Source of the DNA: Gammaproteobacteria bacterium
GTDB lineage: Bacteria; Pseudomonadota; Gammaproteobacteria; Steroidobacterales; GCA-2729495
Direction: 5' to 3'
Assembly (NCBI GenBank): GCA_024229935.1
Contig: JAAERX010000094.1
Location: forward strand, 62,001 to 126,000
Length of the DNA: 64,000 nucleotides
The position numbers and the translations under genes were made by a program. Positions within the stretch are counted from its first letter, which is position 1; each line of letters begins with the position of its first letter. The notes beneath the pieces are model-generated. The model was not told the origin of the DNA. It did no database searches and worked only from the letters and a program-made list of their open reading frames with translations. Positions 49,701-58,033 of the stretch are shown one piece after another.

Positions 49701-49919
49701 GGTCCCTTTCAGGACTTTCAGGTAAATGGGATCACTTTCATTAATAATAAAAACGGTATCGAAACCCAGAGGCTCCAGACCGGCTGTGCCTGCCATCATG
49801 GCTTTCTGGTCAAGTGCCGGATAACGGGATTCTGTCCAGAACTCAAATGCCAATCCTGCAACGATTAACAAGGCAAGTAAAAAAGCTTTATTTCTAAAAA
49901 TGGCCATGCTGTCCTGCAC
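46767..49919 (-). CDS. ArsP-like permease fused to FG-GAP/VCBS repeats and an ASPIC/UnbV domain
   Basis: 1050 residues. Part one (1-380) is a polytopic permease of the COG0701/ArsP type: a first helix at 11-27, the cysteine motif VCVNCAAPIAKGL (Cys126, Cys129), MISSPTLNVIVL, and further helices to about 378 (VGVFMPVPITFDVIM). Part two (about 480-940) is a series of FG-GAP/VCBS repeats with Ca2+-loop motifs such as DIDNDGWLDL, DLNKDGQLDIV, DWSGDGNLDLIV and DIDNDGDLDVL, interrupted by a six-cysteine stretch. Part three (about 960-1050) is ASPIC/UnbV: GIGSKVVINYAG, HFGLGDHTLIDSVEVTWSTG. The propeller part is probably periplasmic. Substrate unknown. Monocistronic, with its own terminator. Confidence 0.85.
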   Translation of the reverse strand: MQDSMAIFRNKAFLLALLIVAGLAFEFWTESRYPALDQKAMMAGTAGLEPLGFDTVFIINESDPIYLKVLKGTVNWGRTNKRGMTFGILFAAALLTMISLFKRKSFDGAWSNSALGVLIGTPLGVCVNCAAPIAKGLHSSGLRLETTLAAMISSPTLNVIVLAMVFSLFPFYMAVLKIGATLFFLLVAIPLLAKYFFKEEVSLTAQHAISGAASSNPKYMALDAPVPEDDEIGTWPKAFVWVVKASVRNLWYIIKTTLPLMVLAGFLGSLAVTVLPMDVLANLFPGGSYLMILLGLCVAALVGVFMPVPITFDVIMVSVLMATGMPIMYAMVLLFTLGIYSVYSYMIVATTISRKVGITLWVVIAAIGVGTGVLAQLYGNWATAKQNAFMLESWAKLDHVVEYMPERAADGISLEEIQPMLQANVMLPDGADTTAIDGLNISSTLLNTPVAGNGKFFTRMTGAQLGVDQPYQFSILRWAQPYSEFGGIASGDVHNDGWADVVVSSQSGAYLYANTGGQFEQQEINIAGLHDEFVANVALVDIDNDGWLDLIYSTYRNGTYIVYNDQGDFSDANQIRLPNHEGAWVSAAVGFGDLNKDGQLDIVLGNWTLGSALSRKFLGREASRNVVLINRGDSFERIDLEGVDGETLTVLLSDWSGDGNLDLIVGNDFAVPDLYYLGDGAGNLKQIVKGDEIIPVTTLLTMSATSADINNDLRLEIFMGNVSGTDHSTMIRIPEMCVDTEGTANHEECLRVRANQYIMNTSLSRNQPIMCLDFNDAGLTSQCIGMHLNLKSWWKNDPESCYMLEGKFEALNLVCMEYFRVENQPVKGAFTTLIPQGARRANVLLVPQDDGVFVDEALELNLREAGWVWNAKFADIDQDEWQDVYIVNGYFNENTQVARESNHFFHNNAGQGFVDRTDDADMQLFAESSAYTYIDIDNDGDLDVLAREVLGPIWAYQNNNANSNAILFELDDGQGNRSGIGSKVVINYAGRAQYREMQASGGFSSFDAPVVHFGLGDHTLIDSVEVTWSTGETNTITGNLEAGRRYRISR

Positions 49920-50382
49920 CTCTAAAAGCGTTTCTTAAAATTACTGCAAAACTAAAGTCATCTGTATTTAATGATGTCACACTAATTTAAAATATTAATT
50001 ACATCTATCTATTTAGATACTGACTCAAAATACCGGCTAGTAATAGTACTTATATTGGCAAAAACCTTCCCAACAATATTATGGGTACGCACTGCAATAC
50101 ATCAGATTACATCTACTTAGAATGCTCTACAGTGGATTTCCCCATTATCCCTGGCCCTGGCATAAGCACCAGCAAGGCTTTTCAGCTCTTCTTGTTGCAC
50201 TTGGCTCAGACCTACCTTGCTGGCTGCCCAGCTTACATAAGTGCGGCAAAATACCAATTTCGAAGACCCTGCCAATGGTGTACCCTTGCCGACCAAAGCT
50301 ACCCATCAAGTGCTGCAAAATGTTAAGCCAGCGCAATATTAACGGCATTGAATAACAGATTAATGACACAACCATAACCGCT
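49920..50382. other. gene-poor gap with one weak minus-strand frame
   Basis: AT-rich near 49920-50050 and likely holding the promoter of the permease-VCBS gene. On the minus strand 50296-50117 a 59-codon frame from TTG ends at TAA and carries protein-like text (YVSWAASKVGLSQ, then QQEELKSLAGAYARARDNG). No ATG or family match is known to me; it may be a relic. Other frames in the gap lack coding character. Confidence 0.25.
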
Positions 50383-51030
50383 ATGAATATAGAGCTCACT
50401 CGTGAACGAATGATTTATCACCAGATCCGCCCATGGGATGTATCAGATAAAAGGGTACTGGCAGCACTGGCAGCCACACCACGCGAACAATTTGTACCGG
50501 AAACATACCGACGGCTGGCATTCGCAGATACATCAATTCCACTGGCATGCGGCCAGACTATGCTTAAACCTGTTTTGGAAGGACGATTATTGCAGGCTCT
50601 ACAAGTTGAACCTGAACATCAGACCTTAGTCATCGGCACAGGCAGCGGCTTTTTAACTGCCTGTGTGGCTGCACTAAGTGCCAAGGTTATCAGCATAGAT
50701 ATACATGCTGAACTTATACATGCAGCAGCTATCAAACTTGCTGATGAGAAAGTACACAATGTTGAGCTACAAAACCTGGATTTTAATAATCTCAAACCAG
50801 ACACAGGATTTGATCGTATTCTGGTCACTGGCTCCATGCCGCTGTTTGATGAACGCGTACTGGAATGGCTGAAAGATAACGGTCAGCTGGTCATGATTAC
50901 AGGCACTGCACCTAATATGAAAGTAGAGCTGATCTCTCGCTCAGCACAGCAATACACACGCGAGAGCCTCTTTGAGACAGTTGTGCCACCACTGGAAAAT
51001 ATAGCCACACCCGCTGCCTTTAATTTCTGA
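50383..51030 (+). CDS. protein-L-isoaspartate O-methyltransferase-like protein
   Basis: 215 residues of the PCMT family: opening RERMIYHQIRPWDVSDKRVL, FADTSIPLACGQTM (active-site Ser region in true Pcm), SAM motif LVIGTGSGFLTACVA and RILVTGSMPLF. Members beside tolC are common in gammaproteobacteria and are more divergent than the stress-survival Pcm, so isoaspartate repair is inferred from family only. The following 28 codons in the flank are a rhodanese relic. Confidence 0.88.
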   Translation: MNIELTRERMIYHQIRPWDVSDKRVLAALAATPREQFVPETYRRLAFADTSIPLACGQTMLKPVLEGRLLQALQVEPEHQTLVIGTGSGFLTACVAALSAKVISIDIHAELIHAAAIKLADEKVHNVELQNLDFNNLKPDTGFDRILVTGSMPLFDERVLEWLKDNGQLVMITGTAPNMKVELISRSAQQYTRESLFETVVPPLENIATPAAFNF

Positions 51031-51054
51031 CTGTATTTAGTATGCAGAAAATAA

Positions 51055-51141
51055 ATGCCACTATTGCCACCCCAATATCTGGCCGGTGGTATTCATGCCT
51101 GGCGCCAGCAGGTTGTTGACTCTGATACATCAGCCTATTAG
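51055..51141 (+). pseudogene. C-terminal relic of a rhodanese-like gene
   Basis: A 28-codon frame ends QYLAGGIHAWRQQVVDSDTS, which matches the last part of single-domain rhodaneses (pattern L.GGI.AW...V..S). The catalytic Cys loop and everything before it are gone; an in-frame TAA lies immediately upstream. In many relatives a rhodanese gene sits exactly here between the pcm-like gene and tolC, so this is probably what remains after deletion. The remaining 270 bases to tolC contain only a leader hairpin. Confidence 0.62.
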
Positions 51142-51353
51142 CGGAAACCGCGCTTACAGAGCTGTCTACCCACCTGTTTAGCTGGCTACAGATGTAACAA
51201 ATTGAAACTTCTGGCAGTAAAATACACGCAACAGCATCATTCCGGTCAACAATATCGGTCAGACACCCATTTGATATCTGCACTTAAACTTAGTTCTAGT
51301 ATCATCTGCGCCAGACAAATGAACGAATAAGACTCATAATCCAAATGAATTTG

Positions 51354-51393
51354 GGCCCCACTCAAGCATCAAGGTACCAACTTGAGTGCGGCC
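51354..51393 (+). repeat. leader hairpin before tolC
   Basis: CACTCAAG (51359-51366) pairs with CTTGAGTG (51381-51388), and after one C-C mismatch GGCC (51354-51357) pairs with GGCC (51390-51393): 12 bp around a 14-base loop. It ends 22 bases before the tolC ATG. No T-run follows, so it is a leader structure rather than a terminator. Confidence 0.5.
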
Positions 51394-51415
51394 GTATAGA
51401 GAGTTGGAAATACGT

Positions 51416-53005
51416 ATGAAAAAAATGCTTACCATTGCCCTAACAGGACTAACCCTGCTGCTTGCTATCCCTGTACAGGCTGAGACCCTGCTCGAAATAT
51501 ATGACAAGGCCAAACGTAACGACCCCAGCATTCGAGAAGCAGAAGCCAACATGATGGCAACACTGCAATCCAAGCCCAAAGCACGTGCAAAATTGCTACC
51601 AGCTGTGGATGCTACAGCTGGCTGGAGTAAATCAAAACGCGATGGTGATACAACCAGTGAAATTGCTGGTGGTGCAGGTGGTACAACAAAAGAAGAAGCC
51701 CAGACTATCCGCTCTGACACTACACAATGGAAAATTAATTTTTCCCAGACACTTTTTAATGCCAACGACTGGCGCAGTTTAAAGAAGGCTGACAAAGAGG
51801 TGGCGCGTGCCCAGGCTGATTACCTGGCAGCTAAGCAGGATCTGATGCTCCGCGTATCGGAAGCCTATTTCAATGTGCTGGCAGCGCAAGACACCCTTGC
51901 GTCTGAACGTGCTGCTAAAGATGCGATTGGCAGACAACTGGAACAGGCCAACCGGCGTTTTGAAGTGGGGCTGATTGCTATTACTGATGTCAAAGAGGCC
52001 CAGGCCGGCTACGATGATGCGGTCGCTTTGGAAATATCTGCCCAGCGTTCACTAGCAACCAACAAGGAGGCCCTGCGTGAAATCACGGGCGAATACCCTG
52101 AGAAACTAGCCAACCCCGGTGCAGAGTTCCCACTGATTCCACCCGAGCCACAAGTGGAACAGGACTGGGTTGATATTTCCATGCAGCAAAACCTGGCACT
52201 GGAATCAGCAAAAATTGGGGCCGAAATCACCCGGGACAATATCTCCATTGCCCGTACCGGACACTTACCTACAGTCGACTTTACAGCCTCCTATGGCAAT
52301 ACCGACTCAGAAGGTCGCAATACATTCCCTGACGCAGCAGTGCCAGAAGCTATCAGATCCGACTCTTCTGGCAATCTCGATAATGGACAGTTTGGAATTC
52401 AGATTAACCTGCCAATATTCTCAGGTGGCGGCGTTTCCTCCCAGGTTCAGGAACAGGTTTATCTGCATCGTGCCTCCCGCGAAAACTACGAAAAGGTAGC
52501 CCGCAGCACCGAACGTGAGACCCGTGATGCTTATCTGGGTGTCATTGCTGAAATTGCCCGGGTGCAGGCACTGGCTCGTTCTGAAGATTCCAACAAGACC
52601 GCACTCGAAGCCACCGAAGCCGGCTACGATGTCGGCACACGCACCACGGTCGATGTACTGAATGCCCGCCAGTCGCTATTTCTGGCGCAGACCAATTATG
52701 CTCGTGCCAAGTACGACTATCTGATTAATGTCATCAAGCTTAAACAGGCGGCCGGCACATTATCAGAAGATGATATACGCCTGCTGGACGGCTGGCTGGT
52801 AACAACCGAGGAGCTGTCAAGCACACCCGGACGAGGTGACACACCGGATACAGAACTCCCTGCTACCGTTATTGAAGATGGTGAAACTATTCCGATGGAT
52901 AAGGCAAGCGGAGACCAGCCCACTTCTTTAGTCACACCCAAACCCGGCACAGTGCCCGCTGCTGAAAATGATCAAGCAACAGCAGATAACAAGTCAGGTA
53001 ATTAA
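51416..53005 (+). CDS. tolC: TolC-type outer membrane channel
   Basis: Trimeric outer-membrane exit duct for type I secretion and RND/MFS efflux. 529 residues from the chosen ATG (MKKMLTIALTG), with a signal peptide cleaved after PVQA. Two OEP repeats follow (about 25-215 and 235-440): ETLLEIYDKAKRNDPSIREA and the GTRTTVDVLNARQSLF stretch are typical. The C-terminal 70 residues are acidic and low in complexity. GGAAA seven bases upstream supports this start over an in-frame ATG at 51386 within the leader hairpin. The last 12 bases overlap the end of waaA. Confidence 0.95.
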   Translation: MKKMLTIALTGLTLLLAIPVQAETLLEIYDKAKRNDPSIREAEANMMATLQSKPKARAKLLPAVDATAGWSKSKRDGDTTSEIAGGAGGTTKEEAQTIRSDTTQWKINFSQTLFNANDWRSLKKADKEVARAQADYLAAKQDLMLRVSEAYFNVLAAQDTLASERAAKDAIGRQLEQANRRFEVGLIAITDVKEAQAGYDDAVALEISAQRSLATNKEALREITGEYPEKLANPGAEFPLIPPEPQVEQDWVDISMQQNLALESAKIGAEITRDNISIARTGHLPTVDFTASYGNTDSEGRNTFPDAAVPEAIRSDSSGNLDNGQFGIQINLPIFSGGGVSSQVQEQVYLHRASRENYEKVARSTERETRDAYLGVIAEIARVQALARSEDSNKTALEATEAGYDVGTRTTVDVLNARQSLFLAQTNYARAKYDYLINVIKLKQAAGTLSEDDIRLLDGWLVTTEELSSTPGRGDTPDTELPATVIEDGETIPMDKASGDQPTSLVTPKPGTVPAAENDQATADNKSGN

Positions 53006-54271
53006 AGGGTCAAGCAATTTCAGTAGGCGATCAAGTGCGCCCCGACTGTTTTTAATCAGCGCCTCTGCCACAACACCCTGCCGCTTACATTCATCAGGAT
53101 CAGCCAACAATGCACTAACGGTATCTGCCAGTGACTCTGCATCGGTTACTACTGCCGACAGACCATTAGTATGAAACAGGTCTGCGATATCCTGAGAGTT
53201 GTAGTTATACGGCCCGGTAATCATGGGCAATTGCAATGCTGCAGGTTCTAATAGGTTATGACCCCCTACATCAGGGGTTAGGCTGCCAGCAACAAAAGCG
53301 ACATCCGCTGCCGCATAGAAGCTCATAAGCTCACCCATCGTATCAACCAGCAATACTATATTGTCAGCCTCAAGCGTACTGCCACTGCTACGCCTAACAA
53401 ATGAAATTTTCTGTTTGTTGAGCAAAGCAGCCACCCCAGCAAAGCGTTCTGGGTGTCGGGGCACAAGAATCAGTAACGCATCCGGGAATTTATTGCGCAC
53501 CTGCTTGTGTGCCTCAAGAACGATTTCTTCTTCATTGGCATGCGTGCTTGCCGCAATCCATACAGGCCTGCCCGGCATGTATGCCTGGCGGAATTTACTA
53601 CCCTGCTCCAGCACACCTTTAGGAAATTCAAAATCAAACTTAATATTGCCAGTCACATGAGTTCGTTCAGGATTAGCACCAATAGAAACAAATCGCTCAG
53701 CATCAGCAGGTGTTTGTGCGGCAATGACAATGCCATGTGACAGGGCCTTTTTAAACAGGCTTACCAACCAGCGATACCGACCAATGGACTTGGGCGATAC
53801 CCGGGCACTGGCCAGCACCAGTGGCACTTCCCGCTCACCACACTCATGATAAAGATTTGGCCAAAGCTCCGTTTCAAGAATGATTACAATCTGCGGACGA
53901 CACCAGTTAAAGAAGCGCCGCACCGACCAGGCTAAATCAAAAGGTGCATAACAATGCGTAACCTGGTTACCAAACAGTAAGCGAACTCGATCAGAACCAG
54001 TCGGTGTCATGGTCGTTAGTACAAGGCGTTTGTCCGGGTAATGCTTGAGTAAATTATTGACCAGTGAAGCAGCAGCCTGCACCTCCCCCACAGAAACCGC
54101 ATGCACCCAGATAACACCCTTTAAGCCGGGCTGTGAAAACCAGCCAAAGCGCTCACCAATACGCCCCCAGTAATCCCGATTACCCAATCCTTTCCAGAAC
54201 AGATGTAACAGCAACAACGGTATTAGCAGATAGGAGAGTACAACGTAGCAATAGCGCAGGAAAATTTGCAT
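52994..54271 (-). CDS. waaA: 3-deoxy-D-manno-octulosonic acid transferase
   Basis: Adds Kdo from CMP-Kdo to lipid IVA at the inner membrane (GT30). 425 residues: N-terminal membrane anchor (about 5-25), VIWVHAVSVGEVQAA with the catalytic Glu, ILETELWPNLYHECG, and C-terminal nucleotide-binding SLTPDVGGHNLLEPA. The neighbouring hldE supplies heptose, so the pair provides inner-core enzymes; kdsC/kdsD earlier in the window supply Kdo. Confidence 0.97.
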   Translation of the reverse strand: MQIFLRYCYVVLSYLLIPLLLLHLFWKGLGNRDYWGRIGERFGWFSQPGLKGVIWVHAVSVGEVQAAASLVNNLLKHYPDKRLVLTTMTPTGSDRVRLLFGNQVTHCYAPFDLAWSVRRFFNWCRPQIVIILETELWPNLYHECGEREVPLVLASARVSPKSIGRYRWLVSLFKKALSHGIVIAAQTPADAERFVSIGANPERTHVTGNIKFDFEFPKGVLEQGSKFRQAYMPGRPVWIAASTHANEEEIVLEAHKQVRNKFPDALLILVPRHPERFAGVAALLNKQKISFVRRSSGSTLEADNIVLLVDTMGELMSFYAAADVAFVAGSLTPDVGGHNLLEPAALQLPMITGPYNYNSQDIADLFHTNGLSAVVTDAESLADTVSALLADPDECKRQGVVAEALIKNSRGALDRLLKLLDPLIT

Positions 54272-54298
54272 GCGGGTATTTAGCTGGGTTTGGTCCGG

Positions 54299-55750
54299 CT
54301 ATCCTGCATGATCCGGGCCATCCTGGCCGCTGGAATCACGAATCGTTTCAAGAATTGCACTGGTTGAACGACCTTCATGAAAATGCAGCACCTCTACTGT
54401 GCCGCCATTTTTTAGCACTGCTTTACCACCGGCAATAGCATCCGGAGTGTAGTCACCCCCTTTAACCAGCACATCGGGCAGAATATCTGCGATTAGTTCT
54501 GCCGGGGTCTCTTCAGCAAAGGGCACCACCCAATCAACTGCAGCCAGTCCTGCCAGCACAGCCATACGATCCTCAAGTGGGTTAATCGGTCGGTCTTTAC
54601 CCTTCAGGCGATTAACAGACTCATCCGTATTAACAGCAACCAGTAAACGATCACCACGTGCCTTTGCTTCCTGCAGATAGGCCACATGTCCTTTATGCAG
54701 AATATCAAAACAACCATTGGTCATGACCAGCCGCTCACCCCGATCTCGTGCTTCCTGTGCAACAACCAGTGCCTGCTCTCGGGTAAGCAGCCCACGCCCC
54801 CCTTCTCCGTGTTCGTGTAAGGCGAGATTAAGTTCTGCTGGTGTCACTGAAGCGGCACCAATCTTACCTATCACCCGGCCCGCAGCCAGGTTGGCAAGTG
54901 CTGCTGCTGCCTCAATATTCAAACCAGTTCCCAGCCCCGCAGCAAGTGCTGCAATAACCGTATCACCAGCACCCGTCACATCAAAGACCTGGCGTGCGCG
55001 TGCTGGCAACAACATATCACTCCCACTAGTCACTACCAGCATGCCACGTTCACTAAGGGTCACTACCAATACGTCAAGCTCAAGCTCAGCACACAAACTT
55101 CGGGCACGGGCAACCAGATCATCATCATCAACAGCAACACCAACTACTGCCTCAAATTCAGCCAGATTAGGTGTCAGCACGCTCGCACCTTTATAGCGAG
55201 CAAAGTCCGTGCCTTTGGGGTCTACCAGCACCGGAATTTTCTGCGCTCGACACGCAGCTATCAGCTCACCTACCTGAGCAAGACTACCTTTTGCATAGTC
55301 AGACAAAATACATACCTGCACCTGTTTGAGTGCAGCAATTATCTGTTTTGTAACTGCCGCAGCATCTTCTGCACCATAGGCATCTTCTGTATCCAGTCTG
55401 ATTAGTTGCTGATTACGCGCCAGAACACGCAACTTAGTTATCGTCGGGTGTTGTTGTGAACGTACAAGTAATGCAGCTGCGCCCTCTGCCTTTAGGAGCT
55501 CTTCCAGCTCCATACCAGCAGCATCATCACCAATCACACCACAACAACTTGTTTCTACTCCAAGGCTGATAAGGTTCATAACCACATTGGCCGCCCCGCC
55601 AGCACGGGCTTCAGTATGCTGAATGCGTACGACCGGTACCGGAGCCTCAGGTGAAATACGAGAAGTCGGCCCAAACCAATACTGGTCAAGCATTAGGTCG
55701 CCGGCGACCAGGACCTTAATTTCAGAAAAATCGGGAATAACGAGGCTCAT
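54299..55750 (-). CDS. hldE: bifunctional heptose 7-phosphate kinase / heptose 1-phosphate adenylyltransferase
   Basis: Two-domain enzyme of ADP-heptose synthesis. The ribokinase-like kinase (about 10-320) has LVAGDLMLDQYWFG at the start, the HTEARAGGAANVVMNL substrate region and the anion-hole motif VTGAGDTVIAALAAG. The nucleotidyltransferase (about 345-475) begins VMTNGCFDILHKGHVAYL, with the HxGH-type motif, and contains the RTTSA-like ending GRSTSAILETI. 483 residues, full length. waaA follows 27 bases downstream. Confidence 0.97.
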   Translation of the reverse strand: MSLVIPDFSEIKVLVAGDLMLDQYWFGPTSRISPEAPVPVVRIQHTEARAGGAANVVMNLISLGVETSCCGVIGDDAAGMELEELLKAEGAAALLVRSQQHPTITKLRVLARNQQLIRLDTEDAYGAEDAAAVTKQIIAALKQVQVCILSDYAKGSLAQVGELIAACRAQKIPVLVDPKGTDFARYKGASVLTPNLAEFEAVVGVAVDDDDLVARARSLCAELELDVLVVTLSERGMLVVTSGSDMLLPARARQVFDVTGAGDTVIAALAAGLGTGLNIEAAAALANLAAGRVIGKIGAASVTPAELNLALHEHGEGGRGLLTREQALVVAQEARDRGERLVMTNGCFDILHKGHVAYLQEAKARGDRLLVAVNTDESVNRLKGKDRPINPLEDRMAVLAGLAAVDWVVPFAEETPAELIADILPDVLVKGGDYTPDAIAGGKAVLKNGGTVEVLHFHEGRSTSAILETIRDSSGQDGPDHAG

Positions 55751-55827
55751 ACAACCGTTCTCATGCCTTAGCTTTTAATACAACAGAAGACTCTACTTAA
55801 CCGTAGTAATGTTAGCATAGGCATCGC

Positions 55828-56733
55828 TCAGGGCCTGATAAGTGCTTCAGGCTGAATAACCACATCTATTTGCCCATCAACAGATTCCTGCTGGCTTACT
55901 CGCCACTCATTGAATACATCCAGATCAGCAAGGGTGATTACATCAGCACCACCAGCTGCTGCATAATTAATGTATGTCAGTGCCGCATCACCAGTTTCCT
56001 TCACCCGTACAAATACTTTCAAACCCCGGGTGTGAGCGGCATTAACTAATGGCTCATTAAGTTGTTGTGGTGTTAAGCGTACAGCGGCCAGCCAGGGCTG
56101 ATTATTAATTAATACAGGAAGCTGATCCAAATGACCTGCTACATGAATCAGGGGCGCATCCGGCCATAACAGATGCAAAATATTGTCCCATTCATTATAA
56201 ATATTAACCACCAAACAGTTCCGCTCAAAACCATACTGCTGGAATAACTCAACTGCCCGCTGGGCTGGTAATCCTTTAGCATCCCAGTAAACACAAACTT
56301 TCCCCTGTAAAATCTCAAGGGCCTCCTCCAATGTTGGCACCCGGGTTCCAGCAAAGCTTTCATTAAACCAACTACCTGCATCCAGTGTCTGTAACTCCTG
56401 AAGACTGAAATATTCAAGCAGGCCTGTACCATTAGTGGTGCGACTTACATCTGCATCATGAAACAACACCGGAACCCCGTCTGAGGTATAGCGAACATCC
56501 AGTTCTACCCAGGCTGCACCACGTTTAATCGCTGCTTCAATGGCAGGTATTGTATTTTCAGGTGCATCGAGACTGGCACCACGATAAGCACTCAGTTGAA
56601 GGTTTAGGTTAGGCCGCTGAGTAGCCAGTGGCTGTCTGTCCGGAAAGGCTGGTGCAAAGGGTTGCCACCAGCCACCTATAATAAGCAGACCGAACACAAG
56701 AAACAAAATTGCCACTATTGCAGATCGAGTCAT
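55828..56733 (-). CDS. glycerophosphodiester phosphodiesterase-like protein with altered catalytic motif
   Basis: 301-residue GDPD-fold protein with an N-terminal membrane anchor (about 5-23). The family signature normally reads HRG...PENT; here it is YRGASLDAPENT with Tyr50 in place of the catalytic His (codon TAT at 56584-56586, one base from CAT). The metal residues VELDVRYTSDG and the second catalytic His in FHDADVSRTTNGTG (His92) are kept. It may be inactive or altered in activity. Substrate would be glycerophosphodiesters in the periplasm. Confidence 0.87.
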   Translation of the reverse strand: MTRSAIVAILFLVFGLLIIGGWWQPFAPAFPDRQPLATQRPNLNLQLSAYRGASLDAPENTIPAIEAAIKRGAAWVELDVRYTSDGVPVLFHDADVSRTTNGTGLLEYFSLQELQTLDAGSWFNESFAGTRVPTLEEALEILQGKVCVYWDAKGLPAQRAVELFQQYGFERNCLVVNIYNEWDNILHLLWPDAPLIHVAGHLDQLPVLINNQPWLAAVRLTPQQLNEPLVNAAHTRGLKVFVRVKETGDAALTYINYAAAGGADVITLADLDVFNEWRVSQQESVDGQIDVVIQPEALIRP

Positions 56734-56846
56734 AAATATTCAAAGACACCCCTGTATGCACTTACTTTACTAAAAATACCCATACTTTGGTGATCTATAT
56801 CAGCTATCTGCATTGACCATCTGTAATGGTTATATACATTAGTAAC

Positions 56847-56873
56847 AAAAAAGGGCTCCTTACGGAGCCCTTT
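56847..56873 (-). terminator. intrinsic terminator of the DUF1838 gene
   Basis: A perfect 10-bp stem AAAGGGCTCC/GGAGCCCTTT with a 4-base loop. Read on the minus strand it ends in a six-base T-run, 37 bases after the stop of the gene at 56910. Confidence 0.9.
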
Positions 56874-56909
56874 GAGTTTCTAAAGTATTATTTTTCAAGC
56901 GTTACTACC

Positions 56910-57788
56910 TTAACCTTCCAGAGGTGGCGCCGGCTCCTGAGTACGTGAATATATCTCTAAGCTTGAATGGCTTGGGCCATAGTCTTCGGTAGGTGCATGC
57001 AGAAAATCAGGGAAATGCTTCTCTGCATACTCACGAGTCTTCGGCGGGATAATGCTGGTATCCGAACCACCCACCATGGAACCGTTGTAGACCACATGAC
57101 CTGGCTCTGTGGCCATCAGCATCCAGGGTAACCAAGGGGTAATACGTGCCCAGGTTCCGGTATAAGGGACAGCCGTTAGGTCCGGATTCTCAAGGTCTTT
57201 ACGGCTGACGTTATAACGCATCATCTCAGTAACCTGTACCATTGGGCCAGATGACTCACGTACAAACTTTTTAGGGTCCAGTGAATTGGGATAAAGCAGA
57301 TGCATATCCGTTGCCAGACTCATGATGTCAGGACCAAATTCACGCCATGGGAAAATCAGCGGAATTTTGCGCGGCTTGGATTTCTCCGGATCTGAACTCT
57401 TGAAGTCTTCAGGTGCAAGAATCAGGAAATCACTGATCGTGTAATTAAACGGGTCATTGGCGACCTGTACCACATTCACTTTTTCTCCAGTCCATGGGTT
57501 TGTCCAGTCCTCAATAATTTCGCCGGTGCGTGGATTTGAATAGAAAATTACTTCCTTGTTAATACGCCGGATATTGCCATCTTCCAGTGGCAGGTAACGT
57601 GTTGCGAGGAATACTTCAAAACCACACAGTTCTTTAACAGCTTCACCCGGCTTTACACCAAGTACTACGCCACTGCAGGAAGAAAAGCGTTCGTTCTCCG
57701 GGTTCATATCACCCGAGATACGTGCCCAGGAATCACGATTCCAACGCGGATTCATGAGGTCAATTTCAGTAACAAATGGGATCGTCAT
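56910..57788 (-). CDS. DUF1838 family protein
   Basis: 292 residues with no signal peptide or membrane segment. The conserved block includes EVIFYSNPRTGEIIEDWTNP, then WTGEKVNVVQVANDPFNY, and a Trp-rich end (GTWARITPWLPWMLMATEPG). These match the DUF1838 pattern as I know it. Function unknown; proteins of this family appear in steroid- or aromatic-degrading bacteria and elsewhere. Monocistronic, between nrdJb and a terminator. Confidence 0.75.
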   Translation of the reverse strand: MTIPFVTEIDLMNPRWNRDSWARISGDMNPENERFSSCSGVVLGVKPGEAVKELCGFEVFLATRYLPLEDGNIRRINKEVIFYSNPRTGEIIEDWTNPWTGEKVNVVQVANDPFNYTISDFLILAPEDFKSSDPEKSKPRKIPLIFPWREFGPDIMSLATDMHLLYPNSLDPKKFVRESSGPMVQVTEMMRYNVSRKDLENPDLTAVPYTGTWARITPWLPWMLMATEPGHVVYNGSMVGGSDTSIIPPKTREYAEKHFPDFLHAPTEDYGPSHSSLEIYSRTQEPAPPLEG

Positions 57789-58033
57789 AACTGCATCCTT
57801 AAGTCTTCTTTTATATTCAGCTGCGGGATTTTATGGTTTATATATCGGCCCGACAGCCCTGTATTCTTTATGGGTGGGTGATACTAGCGGAAATATACTA
57901 CAGCCGCATATGGCTAAGCACTCAGGGTTTCATCAGGTGGAGGCATAAGACCACCAAAAGACCAGGCAATAAAAACCTTGGCATAAAACCGGGCTCCTGA
58001 TCTTTATCTACGAATTACTTGAGGAGATGTAAT

